Positions 11,496 to 23,928 of a stretch of 64,000 nucleotides of DNA are shown in pieces (the stretch's first letter is position 1; each line of letters opens with the position of its first letter). The position numbers and the translations under genes are program-made. This DNA comes from Amphiura filiformis (lineage: Eukaryota; Echinodermata; Ophiuroidea; Amphilepidida; Amphiuridae). Location of the stretch: the NCBI RefSeq assembly GCF_039555335.1, contig NC_092631.1:17231805-17295804 (forward strand), read 5' to 3'. Below the pieces are notes generated by a model. That model was given only the letters and a program-made list of their open reading frames with translations. It did not search any database and was not told where the DNA came from.

Positions 11496-12393
11496 CGTCG
11501 CCAGAGTGCTACACTATCGTAAGTGACATTTTTGGCCAAAATGAGATTTTGACGAATTATGGAAGGCCATATAAAAACGCACATTTTAAACCAGGTTTTA
11601 AGTTTCAAAATTGCCTAATTATTTTTTAATTAATAAAATAAAATATCGTAAGTGCAATGCAATTTTAATTAATGCATGCAAGACTATCGTATGTGCCACT
11701 TACGATAGTCTTGCACGCTAATTTTGTTTTTCATTTGCTGCAAGACCATCGTATGTGCCACATACGCTACTTTATTAGGCCTAAACAACAAAATCACGGA
11801 ATGCTACACCATCGTAAGTGCAAAACAGTCTCTGACACATCACTGGCTGTGACGCTGACGGCTGTGTGCGTTGTCATCATGCTGGCTACGTTCATAGCTC
11901 CCATGACTGGTAATAGAGACGATAAATCCGGTGTTTTTAGTTTTAGATTCAATAATAAATCTTGACAGATAACATTACGGCAAAAGGTGTCTTGCTATTG
12001 TAAATATTATATGCCAAAATAAATTAACACTTGTTAAGAAACATAAAATGACAAAATATTGGATATTTGAGCCGATATTACGCATATCCTAATTTAGCAA
12101 TGCATGCTACACTATCGTATGTGGCACATACGATAGTGTTGCACTCTGCACTCATTTCACTTTGAGTGTAACACTATCGTATGTGACACTTACGACATCT
12201 AAATCAGTAAATAATTCATCGATTTATTAACTTTAACACCATTTATATAGTTCATATTATTAAAATCAAATTGCTTTACATTCCCATGTCATTTTATGGC
12301 TACTTGGAAACAAACAGCTACGCTAAACACAAAAATGCTCCTCCTGTAAAACTGTCCAAACTGCACTTACGATAGTGTAGCACTCTGCCGACG
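11496..12393. mobile_element. Foldback element A: CGTCG ends and reiterated CACTATCGTAAGTG
   Basis: The 898-bp element has 30-bp terminal inverted repeats, at 11,496-11,525 and 12,364-12,393, with one mismatch (CGTCGSCAGAGTGC then TACACTATCGTAAGTG). AACT flanks it at 11,492-11,495 and 12,394-12,397, a likely 4-bp target duplication. The core motif recurs inside in both orientations, as head-to-head palindromes near 11,677-11,715 and 12,106-12,147 and as singles near 11,742, 11,802 and 12,166. No transposase is encoded. The open frame over 11,672-11,965 is made of these repeats and is not credited as a gene. Confidence 0.85.
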
Positions 12394-12456
12394 AACTTTT
12401 ACCACCTGATGAACAATCTCAAATGCTCTAATTTGCACCAACATGACAGTATAGAT

Positions 12457-12862
12457 TAGGCCCATGAAAGTCAATTCCGAGTTTATCGTTACTTTTTTTC
12501 AGGTTGGTGAGGTGACTTTTTCCTTTTTCATTTTTCATTATTTCATCAGATTTCATTATTGACCTAAAATGCGTGTTGATTTGAAGCCAAACTCATACAT
12601 GTGATTTATAAACATGTTTTTTTTTATATGGGTAAGGACTAGAAAAATTAGAAAAGAGTCTGGTTTCATGCTTCCAAGTTATGAATATATGTTTTACAAA
12701 CAAAAATATATGTTTCCAATCGCTAAAACCGTGAAAACACTGATACTTTGAAAATAATGAATTATTTTGGCATTTTTGAAAATTTGATGCGGGTATTTTT
12801 TTTCTCCAAAAAGTGACACGGGCGGGGGACGATAAACTCGGAATCGACTATCACGCGCCTTA
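12457..12862. mobile_element. MITE with 31-bp inverted ends (CCGAGTTTATCGT)
   Basis: The left end TAGGCCCATGAAAGTC is followed by AATTCCGAGTTTATCGT. The right end is its reverse complement with about four mismatches (12,830-12,862). The interior is AT-rich and non-coding. TA-rich sequence lies at both edges. It is a non-autonomous element about 60 bp right of foldback element A. Confidence 0.75.
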
Positions 12863-14190
12863 TAGGAAATATATTCTATCAGTTAATGGTTTTATAGTTT
12901 ATTATTTCGGTTTACCAAAAATAAAGAAATAATATCAGCAATAACTGTAAAAAATGGTTTATGTCCATCTGAAGCCAAAATAATAGGATGAATTAAAAAA
13001 TAAAACGCACTATACTAATATACTATATCTTGGAGCTGTGCATAGCGATAAACTAAACCAACAAATATAATAGAAAACAACAAGAAATAATACAGTTATA
13101 TAGAAAACAGTCCCAGTACATAACTCACCGATAAATTACTCTCTTCTTCATTTCACATTCATTTATCTAATGTGAATTACAATGTGACGCTTATTATACG
13201 CAAGACTGAGTCCAGCTGTTACAAATTTGATAACTCAATTCAAAACTTCTGAACACAGTACATTAGGATCAAGGGCGTTGGTTCGAATCAATTGTTTGAA
13301 ATCAATCAATGTGAGAAAGAATTGGGATTCCAATGCGCTCAATGCAGAGTGACTTGTATGCTGTCAGAACTGTCAACGCAAGGTATATAGTGCTGTGGTA
13401 TTTTAAAGTGACTTGGAGGTGTTGTTCTGTAATAGGAATATTTTCGCCATTTTATGGAGGAGAAAAACGCAAAAGACATTGCAAATAACGACGATCAAGG
13501 ATTCTAATATATACATAGCCGAACCGGAATAGGTATGTAAACTACATACGACGTTTGAAGTAAATTCTTAATGTTCTTCATAGCAAGAACATATAAAACA
13601 TTGTCAAAAAATGCAACTTCTTACAAAAACGCTATATTCTCCGATAGTCCATATTTGCATGACTTCGGCGAACACTTTTGGTTCTCGTTTAAATTCTACC
13701 AATAGCACAGTCGATCTAATGTTATCTGCGGTTAGAGGACAGTTTAGAGAATTCTTTTTGCTGGTTGTTTGGTTTAAAATCCCGATATTTTTTTTAAATA
13801 TCGGGATTCAAGCAGGCGATCCGTATGGTATGAAAAAGACGTTGCAAATTGTCAATGAAAGAGCTTATAAATTAAAATCACGGACATTTAGCTCAACAAT
13901 AGGCATCTACATTCCAAGCGGAAACGCTTTTCAGAAACATACCCCACTTTTTTCAGCAATCGCTGAAACCTAAATATGCAATTCCAGGCGATTTGTAAAA
14001 AATAGCGTCAGCATATTTTACTATGAATTTGGGACACCGAAACAAATGCTTGCATTGGTGCCAGACCTATTATAATGATACGATAATTAGGCCCCAATAA
14101 TGGCTTTCATTTTAACCGTTATTTATTAAACTGAGATTTTTACTTTTTGAGAAATTAATGAATTTATCGAAAAACTTTTCGGAGAACGCT
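12863..14190. other. Non-coding, unassigned; one hairpin
   Basis: Nothing recognisable is encoded. A 120-codon frame at 13,611-13,973 has no familiar motif and contains a 13-bp hairpin (AATCCCGATATTT at 13,778, mirrored up to 13,808), so it is unlikely to be a protein. No other unit contains this stretch. Confidence 0.4.
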
Positions 14191-15170
14191 ACTTTAATGA
14201 ACCCATCCCTTAAGTTAATTATTGCTTGCAGTAAATTGCGTACGTTAAGCGACGCTAAACTTATGAACGTTTTTATTCTCTTTCAGTCAGTCTTTCTGAC
14301 ATTGTCTCTTTATTTTTCTTAAATGTTCTTGCTGTCTTTTTGCTTGTTTCTTCACGTTTTATGTCTTCTCTATGTTGTTGTTTTTATATCCTTACTTCAT
14401 TCTTGTTTTTTGTTTTTATTATAATTTATACTTGATATTCAAAGTTCGACGGAATGTTTCTGGAACATACTGGACGAACCAATTTATACGCGGCTTCAAA
14501 AGTATGAAATTACAACATTTAGACATCTCCTCGATTTCGCTTCCACTCACTCTCACATGATTACCTGGTAAAAATATACAGTATGAACACATCTTTGTGG
14601 CGCAATAAATACAATAGCACTGGTTAATTCAGTGTTAATGACCACATCAACTGTTCAAAGCTATACCCATCCGGCTCAATCCCCGATGGATATTTAACAT
14701 GAAATGCGACAGTTTCCAATCCGTTTAAACTAACAGGTTGTCTTTCGGCAAACAAGAATTGCTGTGTAATTATTTTGTTCCCTCTGGACGCAATATGTCC
14801 GGGTGTATTCAACTCATTTAGTACTGTAAAATGTTTTGTATATCAAGTAGCTTGAAGAAAACATGTCAATTTTTACAAGTTGATGATTATTCAGCCTTTA
14901 CGGAACAATGTAATCTAAACCTTTAATGTTAACTTTACCTTGAACGTTATTAAAACAGGGATCAGTAAATCACAGCTCAAGATAATAAACTTCCGAGAAA
15001 TAAAGATTTCTGTGACGAAAATCACAGACACTGTTGCTTTTGGTATTGTAATTCGCGTACTAATGCAATATTTTAAAATCAGTGCTATAATTACTTGATG
15101 GCGTTGAATGTCATTGCTTCTAGTAGTGCCTTGGTTTAATCAAGTTTATTATATAATGTTATACAACAAT
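14191..15170 (+). repeat. Unit segment with CCAATCC/CTCTGGACGC block
   Basis: This matches 25,040-25,850, 44,710-45,480 and 59,700-60,480. A weaker version of its central block (GCGACAGTTTCCAATC, then CTCTGGACGCAA, then GGGTGTATTCAACTC) recurs near 17,970-18,110 and 20,960-21,080. The unit therefore contains an older internal repeat. A minus-strand frame at 14,624-14,812 stays open in U1 and U4 but has a stop in U2 and U3. Confidence 0.8.
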
Positions 15171-15218
15171 AAATACACTCTTGCGAAATTGGGAAATTCT
15201 GGCTACGTACAAAAGTAC

Positions 15219-15560
15219 ATGTATAGGTAAAATTGATTTGTTTTTCGCTAAAATTTCTATGAACTATTTTAAACTAACCTACTATAGAAAAAATATTAAA
15301 TTCGTGTACATCGTGGAACATTCAACTACGCTTGTTACTCCGCGACTAATCATGCTAACTACACGCGCGTACAACGCTACTCTACGCGTCCATATTAGCG
15401 AGGCTATATGCGTACAACTGCTTACTACGTACAGCCACGCAAATAGTATGTTCCACGATGTATACGAATTTGATAAATTTTCTATAGTAAAAAGTCAATA
15501 TCTCTTGGAATAATTTTACAAGAGCCAAATAAAAATCATGGATTTTACTGTACAAACCTA
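15219..15560. mobile_element. Inverted-repeat element around TACATCGTGGAACAT
   Basis: A left arm at 15,280-15,323 (CTATAG...AAATTCGTGTACATCGTGG) pairs with a right arm at 15,447-15,496. Weaker pairing extends outward to about 15,219 and 15,560. The centre holds CG-containing words unlike the AT-rich surroundings. Units U2-U4 lack it at the equivalent point. It is probably a MITE, with ends not precisely defined. Confidence 0.6.
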
Positions 15561-16478
15561 TGGTGGACCTCAGTACCCCCAATGTCAATGTATTAGTACG
15601 TCATACTCCTAGTTAATGCGCTGGTGTAAAACATTTATCCCTAAAACGAGCGCAAATGTTAGATCTACAATTTGCTGAAGTCGTTTGGGCGTAAAGACGC
15701 GTATTATTTTAAGACCGATAAAAAAATTAGCTTGGTTAAGATATTCAATGCATTAAATGGAAAGTAAGCTGTACTTTTTGGGTAAGGATAGTAAGAAATA
15801 CATGGATTAAATAGAGTTAACAGTAAGTTTTCATCACTTTTATTCAAATTAACATAAAAGACTTAGTCTGCAGACTTTTTCTTATAATTTTTTCATCACT
15901 CAAAGAAATATATTCCAATAATGTGTGTTTTTTGTAAATTTGTAAGCTTTGAAAAATTCACGAAACTTTTTTATGGCTGCATTGAGTTTCAGTTGATATA
16001 ATTTTGCTACGCTACATACATTTTCTTGTTGATTTCAAATTGCATATTCCGATAAAAAATTAATTTTACCAAAAAAATATCTAAAGGCAGTTACTAGGTG
16101 TAATATATTTTTGTTAACTACTTCCTTGATTATTACTTTTAAGGGGTGAGTTCCCAGGTATAAGAAATTAAAAAAATATATATATTTGTATCAATATAGA
16201 TTAATCCGCATTTTATGAAGCAAATCTATCAATCCACCATCACTCTTGAGAGATTCTAACACATGAAAATATTCCTTAGGATCGATGTTTATGTCACATG
16301 AATCGACTATTGAAAATTGCCCTTGGCGTAATGAATAATTTTAGGAAATGACACGATCAATTGACATTATTAACTGTTGAGAACTTCAACTTGTACATTT
16401 TATTAATATAAAAAACGTAAGTTGTGGTTAGATAACTATTATGGCAAACATGTGACCATGATGACAATGGTAATATAA

Positions 16479-16483
16479 TGAAG

Positions 16484-16513
<30 letters not shown>
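16479..16513 (+). repeat. (AAG)n microsatellite
   Basis: About eleven AAG units. The same position in other units holds shorter AAG-like runs (48,950-48,970 and 62,394-62,410) and a longer imperfect one in U0. Confidence 0.9.
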
Positions 16514-16515
<2 letters not shown>

Positions 16516-18713
16516 GAATAAGAAGTGAGATAAAGAAACAGAATCAGAAAAATAATAAAGTAATAGTACTGGTGTGAATGTTGAAGCGTCTGTAATCTTA
16601 ACTTACTGGATTGGTTGAGTTAAGTTTGTTTGATTGAGGTTGAGTGGTAGCTTTTAATTACATTGTCCAGAATGTGAAATCTCTCATATGATCTGTTTTG
16701 TTATAACATTGGATAAATTGCAATATACATATATTGATCGAGCCATGAGTTTCTAAACTAATGGAAACATAACATGCATAGGCAGCTGAACCAGAGAAAA
16801 AAAATCATGACAGGACATGCCTGCCTGTAATTTCATGTTAAATTGGGCCAGTGTGCGATGGGTGGTTCTTCGTTCCCCTGTATACTGATATATAAAGAAT
16901 AAAGATTAAGCATCATCTCGTGCGCTAGTTGGCAATGTTCGAATGTTTCTACATGTATGTTCCAGTGTATGCATAAGCATCTTCCTTTCTTTGTACTATC
17001 ATCGGTTGAAATTCCAGTCAACGGCGTACATTCAGTTCATCGTTCGTCACACATACGACCAATGATGGACCTATTATGATATTCCCCGAGGCGCATTACA
17101 GCTTTCACAAAACACTGTAAAAGATGTAACCTCACTTGATTCTTGTATAGGGTGATTGATGGACATGTTATTTTCCCGGAGCGCATTAAAGCTTCTTAAC
17201 ATTGCCCCCTTAAGGAAAAAACTGTCCTATCTTACTTCCCACTTTTACCATTCTGACTATTACAGCTATACTAGTATTGTATTATTGATTTTAGTAAAAG
17301 AACTCAGGAAGGTTTTTTTGTATCATGATCTTTTAACTATTTTAGCCGATTCTTTATTATTTTGCATCTTTCAATCACTCTTTGTGACCTTGTCTCTTCA
17401 TTTTTTGTTAACTCTATTTGTACCTAAGAAGCAATTTTAGACTTCTACGCTACTCAAATTTCACTCACCGGAGCGCTTTCACCGGGTCAACCGGCGTCTT
17501 CAGTGGATGTTATTGCTTTCACCTCATGTTTGTACCTATTTGCACCTTTGATTCTCTGTTGTTGTTTGGTGTGCTTGTTGAATTCCGGTAGTCAGTGTCC
17601 TTTTTTATATAGGTATATGTCATTTGATCAAGGAAAATCAGTCGGAAGTAGGAAATATTTATTTTGAAATATAGCCAAACAAAGGAAATTTTTCCTTTCG
17701 TGTCTTATTGTTTCGGAAACTCTTTAACTCCTCAAATCTATTGAACTGGTTGTTCAAATTTAATGTTTTTTTACTGCTGTTTACAAATCTATTACGTCAA
17801 TTAGAATGTAATTGAATATTTCCGACATCAGACTGATTTTGCTTGATCATACTACATGAGAACGTTGAATTATTTGAAATACAAATAAACTAAACGTTTC
17901 TGAAGAAATCCTTGATCAAGTAATTTAAACAAGAAATTACGCAATTCAGTCAACTCGCTAATATATCCACCAGAATGGATGTTTATCTACAGTTTTCCAA
18001 TCCATTCAAACTAAAAGGATTTCCTCATAAACAAAACTATCATACTCTGTAAAATTGTGTTCTCTCTGGACGAAATATGTCTGGTGTATTCATCTCATTC
18101 AGTGCAGTGTAAAAAAATGTTGTTATAGCAAATGGCTTGAAGAAACATAGAAAGTGATTATGAAAAAAGGGGAGACAACAAGAGGCAGGAAAAGTAAAAA
18201 TAAAGCCTTTATATTAGCAAAGAGAAGACTTAGCTCAGAAATATTTTTACCTCGTATTTCGTAATCGATATGTGTTAAAACATTTTGATGGCTGCACTCA
18301 CATTACTCACATTTCAATACATCTACTATAAGGAGTCACCAAGGGGAGAACGATAATTGAGCGCTTCAGCGCAAATTCTCCCCTCTTGCGCATTGCTGCA
18401 TGGATGCTAGTCTGGCTATATCTGTATTGTTATTGCTCCTTGACTGGTTGACTTTGTGTCTAGCTCTCACTAGGACTAAACCTGTACAGCCAGCACAATA
18501 TATAAAGGAGCAATAAATGAAACATAGCCTTAGAGCCAAAGTGAGGGTTGATTTCAAAAATCAATGTTACCATACTGACCGCAAGGATGTTTTCTTCAAT
18601 TTTAGATATCAGTGACGGCAAATGATACAGGAATAACCACGTTATGAAACTAAAACCGATAAAAGGTACAAATTCAAAAGTTTCAACCTATTGGTATGTA
18701 CGTATCATGTAGA

Positions 18714-19384
18714 GTCCAATACATACCAGGGTTTAATGTGCATCCCCCAAGACTCTACCAAACCAATTTTAGCTTCATTTTGTGGTCCTATAACACATTC
18801 AAGATGTTAAGAAAAACTAAATCCCGGCACTTCGGCCATATTAAAGGTTAAAGGTCAAGAAAGTGGTAAAATGTGCTCAAATCTGGTTAACAAGAAAACC
18901 AAATTATTTCTCTCATTGCAAGGATTCAGAAAAAGTATAGTTTCACTTATCTGCGACATACCGTTCTTGAGATGGAAGCAAAAAGTCCAAATATTTTTCA
19001 ACGAAAATGGTCTCAAATTGCTCGTCATGCAAAAATAAGTCAAAGAACGAATCATTTGCAGTATCTAAAATGCTTCGTTATTGACAAAATTGGCCAATAA
19101 AGGTCAATCCCCATTACATGTACAGCTTATTGACAACAAACTATGTTGTGATGTTTTCTAGGTAACGAAACGAAACATCCTACATGATTACAACTTTTCC
19201 TTCTTGTTTTTACATGACAAGCAAATTGACACCAATTGCGTTGAAATCGGAGCACTTTTAATATGTTTCGAACGGTATATCGCAGGTAGGTCAACTGTGT
19301 TGACCTTTAACCTTGAATGTGGCCGGAGTGGCAGGAATTATTTTTGTTAATATTTTGAATGTGTTATAGGACCATAAAAGGAAG
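18714..19384. mobile_element. Long-inverted-repeat element E, U1 copy
   Basis: The left end is TCCAATACATACCAGGGTTT and the left arm runs to about 18,990. The right arm is shorter here and ends after GGACCATAAAAGGAAG. U3 (53,941-54,669) keeps the full right end (AAACCCTGGTATGTACTGG) but has lost the left end. The two copies together show arms of about 250 bp. U2 has it at 28,299-28,968. It is non-coding; the frames over 18,855-19,055 lie in the arm. Probably an old non-autonomous transposon that was multiplied along with the unit. Confidence 0.72.
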
Positions 19385-19812
19385 ATAATGCATGCATAAG
19401 TCACCAAAGATTTCAGTAATATCATAATGTATTGATATAAAGAAGTATATAATACACGTAATAACGGTTTGAAAGGTGTGTCATTAATCAAATCGTCCAA
19501 GATCCCTACGAATAACACAGATATGTGCCAAAAATTAGGCTTTTTGAGGGACACAATGTTTGGAATTTCGAAAGATGCAGTTCGTGGATTGTATGGCATA
19601 GTTTTGAAGTGCATGGAATCAGGTTTGGTTTGTCCTAGAATTGGAATTGTGCAACCTAAAATAAACATCTTCTACGATATTAGCCGGACACTTTGCAAAT
19701 ATATACAGTCTTCAATTTGACTGGCTTACCTTGAACGGATCCAATGAATTTTTAAAATATTGTTTTTGTTTCTGTATAATTATATCACAATTGAAGTCTT
19801 TACTACCTGGAT

Positions 19813-20496
19813 CCCAGCAAACACAAAAACGTTTTAAAAACGTTTTAAATAAGTTATATTTTGGCTTTTGGTTTAGGTAAAAACGTTTTAATAACATTAA
19901 AATGTCGGGTTGTATAAAGGTCATGATAACGTTTTAAAACGTTTTGTATGAAAACACACTACAACAATTTTTTTTTTCAAAAAATGTTATTGTAAACTAT
20001 TTATGCACACATTTTTACCAAATATTTTGTCAATACTTAAATAACATTATGTTAAAATATTTGAACCCAGCAAACACAGAAATGTTCTTAAATTTTTTTT
20101 TCAAAACCTTTTAATAACATTTAAATGTCGGGTTATATAAAGGTCATGAAAACGTTTTAAAAACGTTATTGCAAATAATTTGGGCAAACATGTTTCGCAA
20201 AATATTTTTTCAACCCCAAAATAACATTCTGTTTAGAATGTTTTGTATCAAGTTTTCAAGAATGTTTTTGGAATGCTTTTAAAACGATTTTATACCCTTT
20301 ATATAACCCGATATTTAAACGTTTTTTGTAAAACATTTTTGTTTGCTGAACAGTAGATTATCAAAAATGTTTTTAAGGTTATGAAAACGTTTTATACTCT
20401 TAATATACCCTTTATATAACCCGACATTTAAACGTTTTCTGACAACCTTTTATAACCTTTTGTGAATGATGTCGAAAACGTTTTGTGTTTGCTGGG
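19813..20496. mobile_element. MITE F with CCCAGCAAACACA ends and AACGTTTT interior
   Basis: CCCAGCAAACACAAAAACG at 19,813 is mirrored by CGTTTTGTGTTTGCTGGG ending at 20,496. AT flanks both sides. U3 at about 55,755 reads CTACCGGGATGTTATAA without the element, so the insertion site is visible. The interior is a mesh of AACGTTTT / AAAACGTT words, with a second inner pair of end-like sequences near 20,066 and 20,340-20,352, suggesting a nested insertion or internal duplication. No protein is encoded. Confidence 0.88.
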
Positions 20497-23145
20497 ATGT
20501 TATAACTTTATAACTATAACGAAATTACTAGTAAAACTTGTTGTTATTATAGTCAAATACGTAGTTTTAATGGACGAGGTCGAACGTTTAGAACTTCATG
20601 GCTACGAATATAGTTTTAACAGTATAAATCAATAACACTCACTAAAGCACTCAAAAGATGTTATTTTAAAAGTGGCTCATCGTTGGACAAATATTGAACA
20701 GAGATACTTTGACTTTGTAGTCTAACCAAATATGCGATGGATTCCGTAATGAGGAAAATAGCTGTAATGAATGTGTCAAAAAAGTCCTCATAGTCAAAAA
20801 TATATTCATCTTTAGAATAGATTACGTCGCTTCCAACAACTGTTTCGTGATTCCCAATTTGTCTTATTTACAGCATAAACAGATCTTTATGGTACCAAAA
20901 TGTAGTAACACTTGATGCTAATGGCCACAGAACTCTTCAAAAACTATATCATCAGCATCAATCCCCAACGAATGTTTATTATCCAATGCGACAGTTTTCC
21001 AATCTAGTAAGCTAATATGTTACCTTTAAACAAGAATTGTTGCCTCTGGACACAAGACGGCTGGGTGTATTCAACTCAATCCATCCAGTTCAATGGTTAT
21101 TAGAGGGAATGACTTCAAACCTGGTCAATTTTAGAAGTTGATGGTTATACAGCCTTAGAAGCACTATATAACCAACATTCTCATGATTATCTTTACCTTG
21201 AATGATTTAAATAGAAAACCAGACAAGGGTCGGTCAAGTCTTACAAAAAGACCTAAATATTGAGGCTTTTGGTATTGTAGTTTGCAACTATACAAGTTTT
21301 ATTTTTGATGGCGTCGAATATCATCCATCTAGTGATGCCTTGGTGTAATCAAGTTAGACATACTTAGTAACGATCTTTCCACATTGGTTATTTTTACTGT
21401 CTTTTAGAAACAAGGTTGACTTTGTTGAAATGTTTGTAAAATGCGACTAACATTGCTTAAACATATCTTGTTATAGGAAACTACAAACTACAAACAAACA
21501 ATCAAAAGGTCAGTTCTATTAGTGCATGACTTTGGCGTCCATTAATTTAGTGCCAAAAGATATTTGACTTTTATATACTCTAATATGGCAATGGAATAAA
21601 ATGAATTCATTAACACTCCAATACACACTCACCCCCCACACATCCTACGCACCTCCCACACAACGCTTGTTATTAAAGGACAAACAGGGCTTCCGTGTCT
21701 ACAAATCTCACAGATAACTAGCATATTAAGTGAGTTTTCTTTCCAGGGTTAAAACGACCCTTAAGGCTTTAAGTAACAAAAACTTATTTTACAATTCATA
21801 TTTGTTCAGCATTATTGCTACGAATTTTGTGACGTCATGTTGTCGATATCGGTTGCCTTTACACGGTGATTGCCGGGACAGTAGCATTTACTTATACGGA
21901 CCACAAGAATTGTGATGTCTTTGTAACGCATTGTGTTTTTCCTTGTCAAACGTGTTTAAAAACAAATCTGACAGGGAAGAACAAAAATGTCTTATAAGTT
22001 ATCAGGAGTTGATATAGAAATACTGTCAGATGCGATATTGCATGTGACATGTCTTTAACAATAGTCAAGCAAGCAATGCGCCGTGGCTCAAACTGGCATT
22101 GCCAAACACAAATACACTGGAGAATAACGCCTTCCTGGATTGAGCTAATTTTACTGCATCTTAACATTGTATCTTTCCCTCTGTGGTTTGGTAAGATTTT
22201 CAATGACTGGAATATAAATCTGAGCCTCATTTGAAGGGCGAGGCCACGAATAGGGAATTTAGAATCCTGTCGAGGTTTGTCTTTAAATCAGATTCTTTAT
22301 AAGTGAACAAAGTTAACGTACAAAAGCCGTCATGGCTAGGAGCCACTCTTGACACTGCAAATGGTATATAGGTAAGATACATTGGGCTATATTTACTTCC
22401 TTTGCAAACAATGCGGCATTATCGTCTTGTTTTTTGTTACATATTTCACGATGTAAAGTCTGTCTACATCATCAATAGGATACCTGGATCGTTCTAGAGG
22501 TACTTTCACCCAACGAGACAACATGGATGATATGTGGTGTAAGGTTCCTGACATCGACTGAAAAAATTTAGAGAAGGTGAATATGCAAAAATGAGAGAGA
22601 GCGAAGAAGATGCAGGAAAAAAACGAGAAAAAGAAACCCTTTCACATTATCAAAGATGAAGACTCTACTAAAACATTTTACGTTGGATATTGTAATGAAT
22701 ATGTGGTAAAAACACTCTGATGGCTGCACTCATATTTCAATGAATTTTCAAGGAGTCAACGTAAGGAGAATATTAATTCTGAAGAGTACTTTAGTGGAAA
22801 GCTAAGATCGTTTATGTCATGTAGAATGCTGCAGTGAGATTTTGCGAGACCTTTTGCAATCAATTCACGGTATTTCATATTCACTCAGACAATCGACTGT
22901 GCTATGAATTAACATTTTAAATAGATACCTGACATTTTAGTACGCATGCAAAATCTTATATTAAATTAAAATCTCTAACTAATATGCTAGACAGAGGAAT
23001 TCATTACATAATTAACAGGTAACCTATAGTGTATGGCTGCATTCTAATGCACAACAAACATATCGAGTTACTTTGATTCTGTTATGATACGTCAACGGTT
23101 TGTATTATCCTTTTTAAAGTATGATTTGCTTTCCTTAACCCAAAC

Positions 23146-23421
23146 CGCCTAAGTGCCTTTTGGAGACTGGAAGGGAAAGAAAGAAAGAATAAAGAGAGAA
23201 AACAAAGAGAGAAGTTGTTTAATCTGCGTGGGATTCGAACCCCTCGCATGCAAAGCATGGCGACACTTTGCCCCGGGTGTTGGGCTTCGCTGGGCTTCGC
23301 GAAACCGTGCCTCTATCACTTAGGGCCATTGCGTCATCACACCACGTGAGATGCAGCGTATATATCAAGTAGTATTTTGTAGTACCTCGTCCTATTAGGA
23401 TTAAACAGTTAAGATGAAAAT
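23146..23421 (-). mobile_element. tRNA-derived SINE, U1 copy
   Basis: Read on the minus strand, a box A-like run AATGGCCCTAAGTGATAGAG (23,330-23,311) is followed about 70 bp later by a B box GGTTCGAATCC (23,241-23,231). This is RNA polymerase III promoter architecture. A pyrimidine-rich tail (CTTTCTTTCTTTC) follows. The tRNA body is degraded. It is present in U1, U2 and U3 at the same place and absent from U0 (about 4,240-4,285), so it inserted before the U1-U3 copies arose. A 10-bp GGGCTTCGCT duplication marks U1 and U3 but not U2. Confidence 0.75.
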
Positions 23422-23506
23422 GGTTTGTACCAAATATTAAATATTATTTGTCTTACCGACAATCAAAACGATTCTAAAAATAAGAGATCCATCTAGTTTG
23501 CACATA

Positions 23507-23928
23507 AGGCCAACAAAATTTTTTTTTAATTCTCTTTTCGGATTTGGCGTATTCTTGGACCTAGCTAGTGCTAAATGCTACAATCATTCATGGTGACTTA
23601 AAAAACCATTTTGTTTATTTAATATGCAGTTAAAGTTATAATTTGTGTTCCAATCCAATGTATTTTGAAGTCACTAAAAATAATAGACTATGACATGAAA
23701 ACAAGTTATAATTTTGCATATTTAAGTCACAAAATGTTTTTGCGGGGCTTTTTTTTTACTTTCAACGATGAAAGGTCTTAGTATTTAGCTCTAGCTAGAG
23801 ATATTCCAAAAAAAAATGAATTTTACTTATTTTTATTTAAAAAAAATAGGAAAAAAAAAATATTGGTCAGGCCTTGATCTGAAGAGCGGGCGGTGGAGGA
23901 CAAACAAACACCTTTTTTGGGGGCCTAA
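23507..23928. mobile_element. MITE G with GTTTGTCCTCCAC ends, U1 copy (left end eroded)
   Basis: The right end reads GGTGGAGGACAAACAAACACC then GGGGGCCTAAC. The left end is partly deleted in U1 but intact in U2 (AAGGCCAACAAAAATAATTG then TTTGTTTGTCCTCCAC at 42,474-42,510). An inner inverted pair, GGACCTAGCTAGAGCTAAAT against ATTTAGCTCTAGCTAGG, lies deeper. U0 (about 4,390-4,430) has an uninterrupted equivalent, so this is an insertion that predates the U1-U3 split. Confidence 0.72.

Noticed and set aside
11672-11965. 97-codon frame inside foldback element A
   Set aside because: It consists largely of the reiterated terminal motif and has no domain signature.
11640-12190. CRISPR-like spaced repeats (ACTATCGTA.GTG)
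   Set aside because: The repeats alternate in orientation, spacing is irregular, and they match the element's own termini. The context is eukaryotic.
14624-14812. Minus-strand 62-codon frame, open also in U4 (60,152-60,397), with a protein-like reading
   Set aside because: The same frame carries an in-frame stop in U2 and U3 at the ACATAG position, and related older blocks in the unit are frameshifted. It is better explained as non-coding repeat that happens to be open in two copies.
18366-18557. 63-codon frame present in U1, U2 and U3 (27,951; 53,569)
   Set aside because: The frame includes inverted words (GGGGAGAA...TTCTCCCC and ATTGCTCCTT...AAGGAGCAAT) and shows indels between units. No motif is recognised.
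19291-19668. 125-codon frame conserved in U1 and U2 (28,875-29,282)
   Set aside because: U1 and U2 are nearly identical here for over 2 kb of plainly non-coding sequence, so the conservation carries no coding information. U3 is broken and the frame overlaps the arm of element E.
23231-23330. Possible functional tRNA gene
   Set aside because: A and B boxes are visible, but the acceptor, D and anticodon stems cannot be formed convincingly, and the sequence is part of a SINE.
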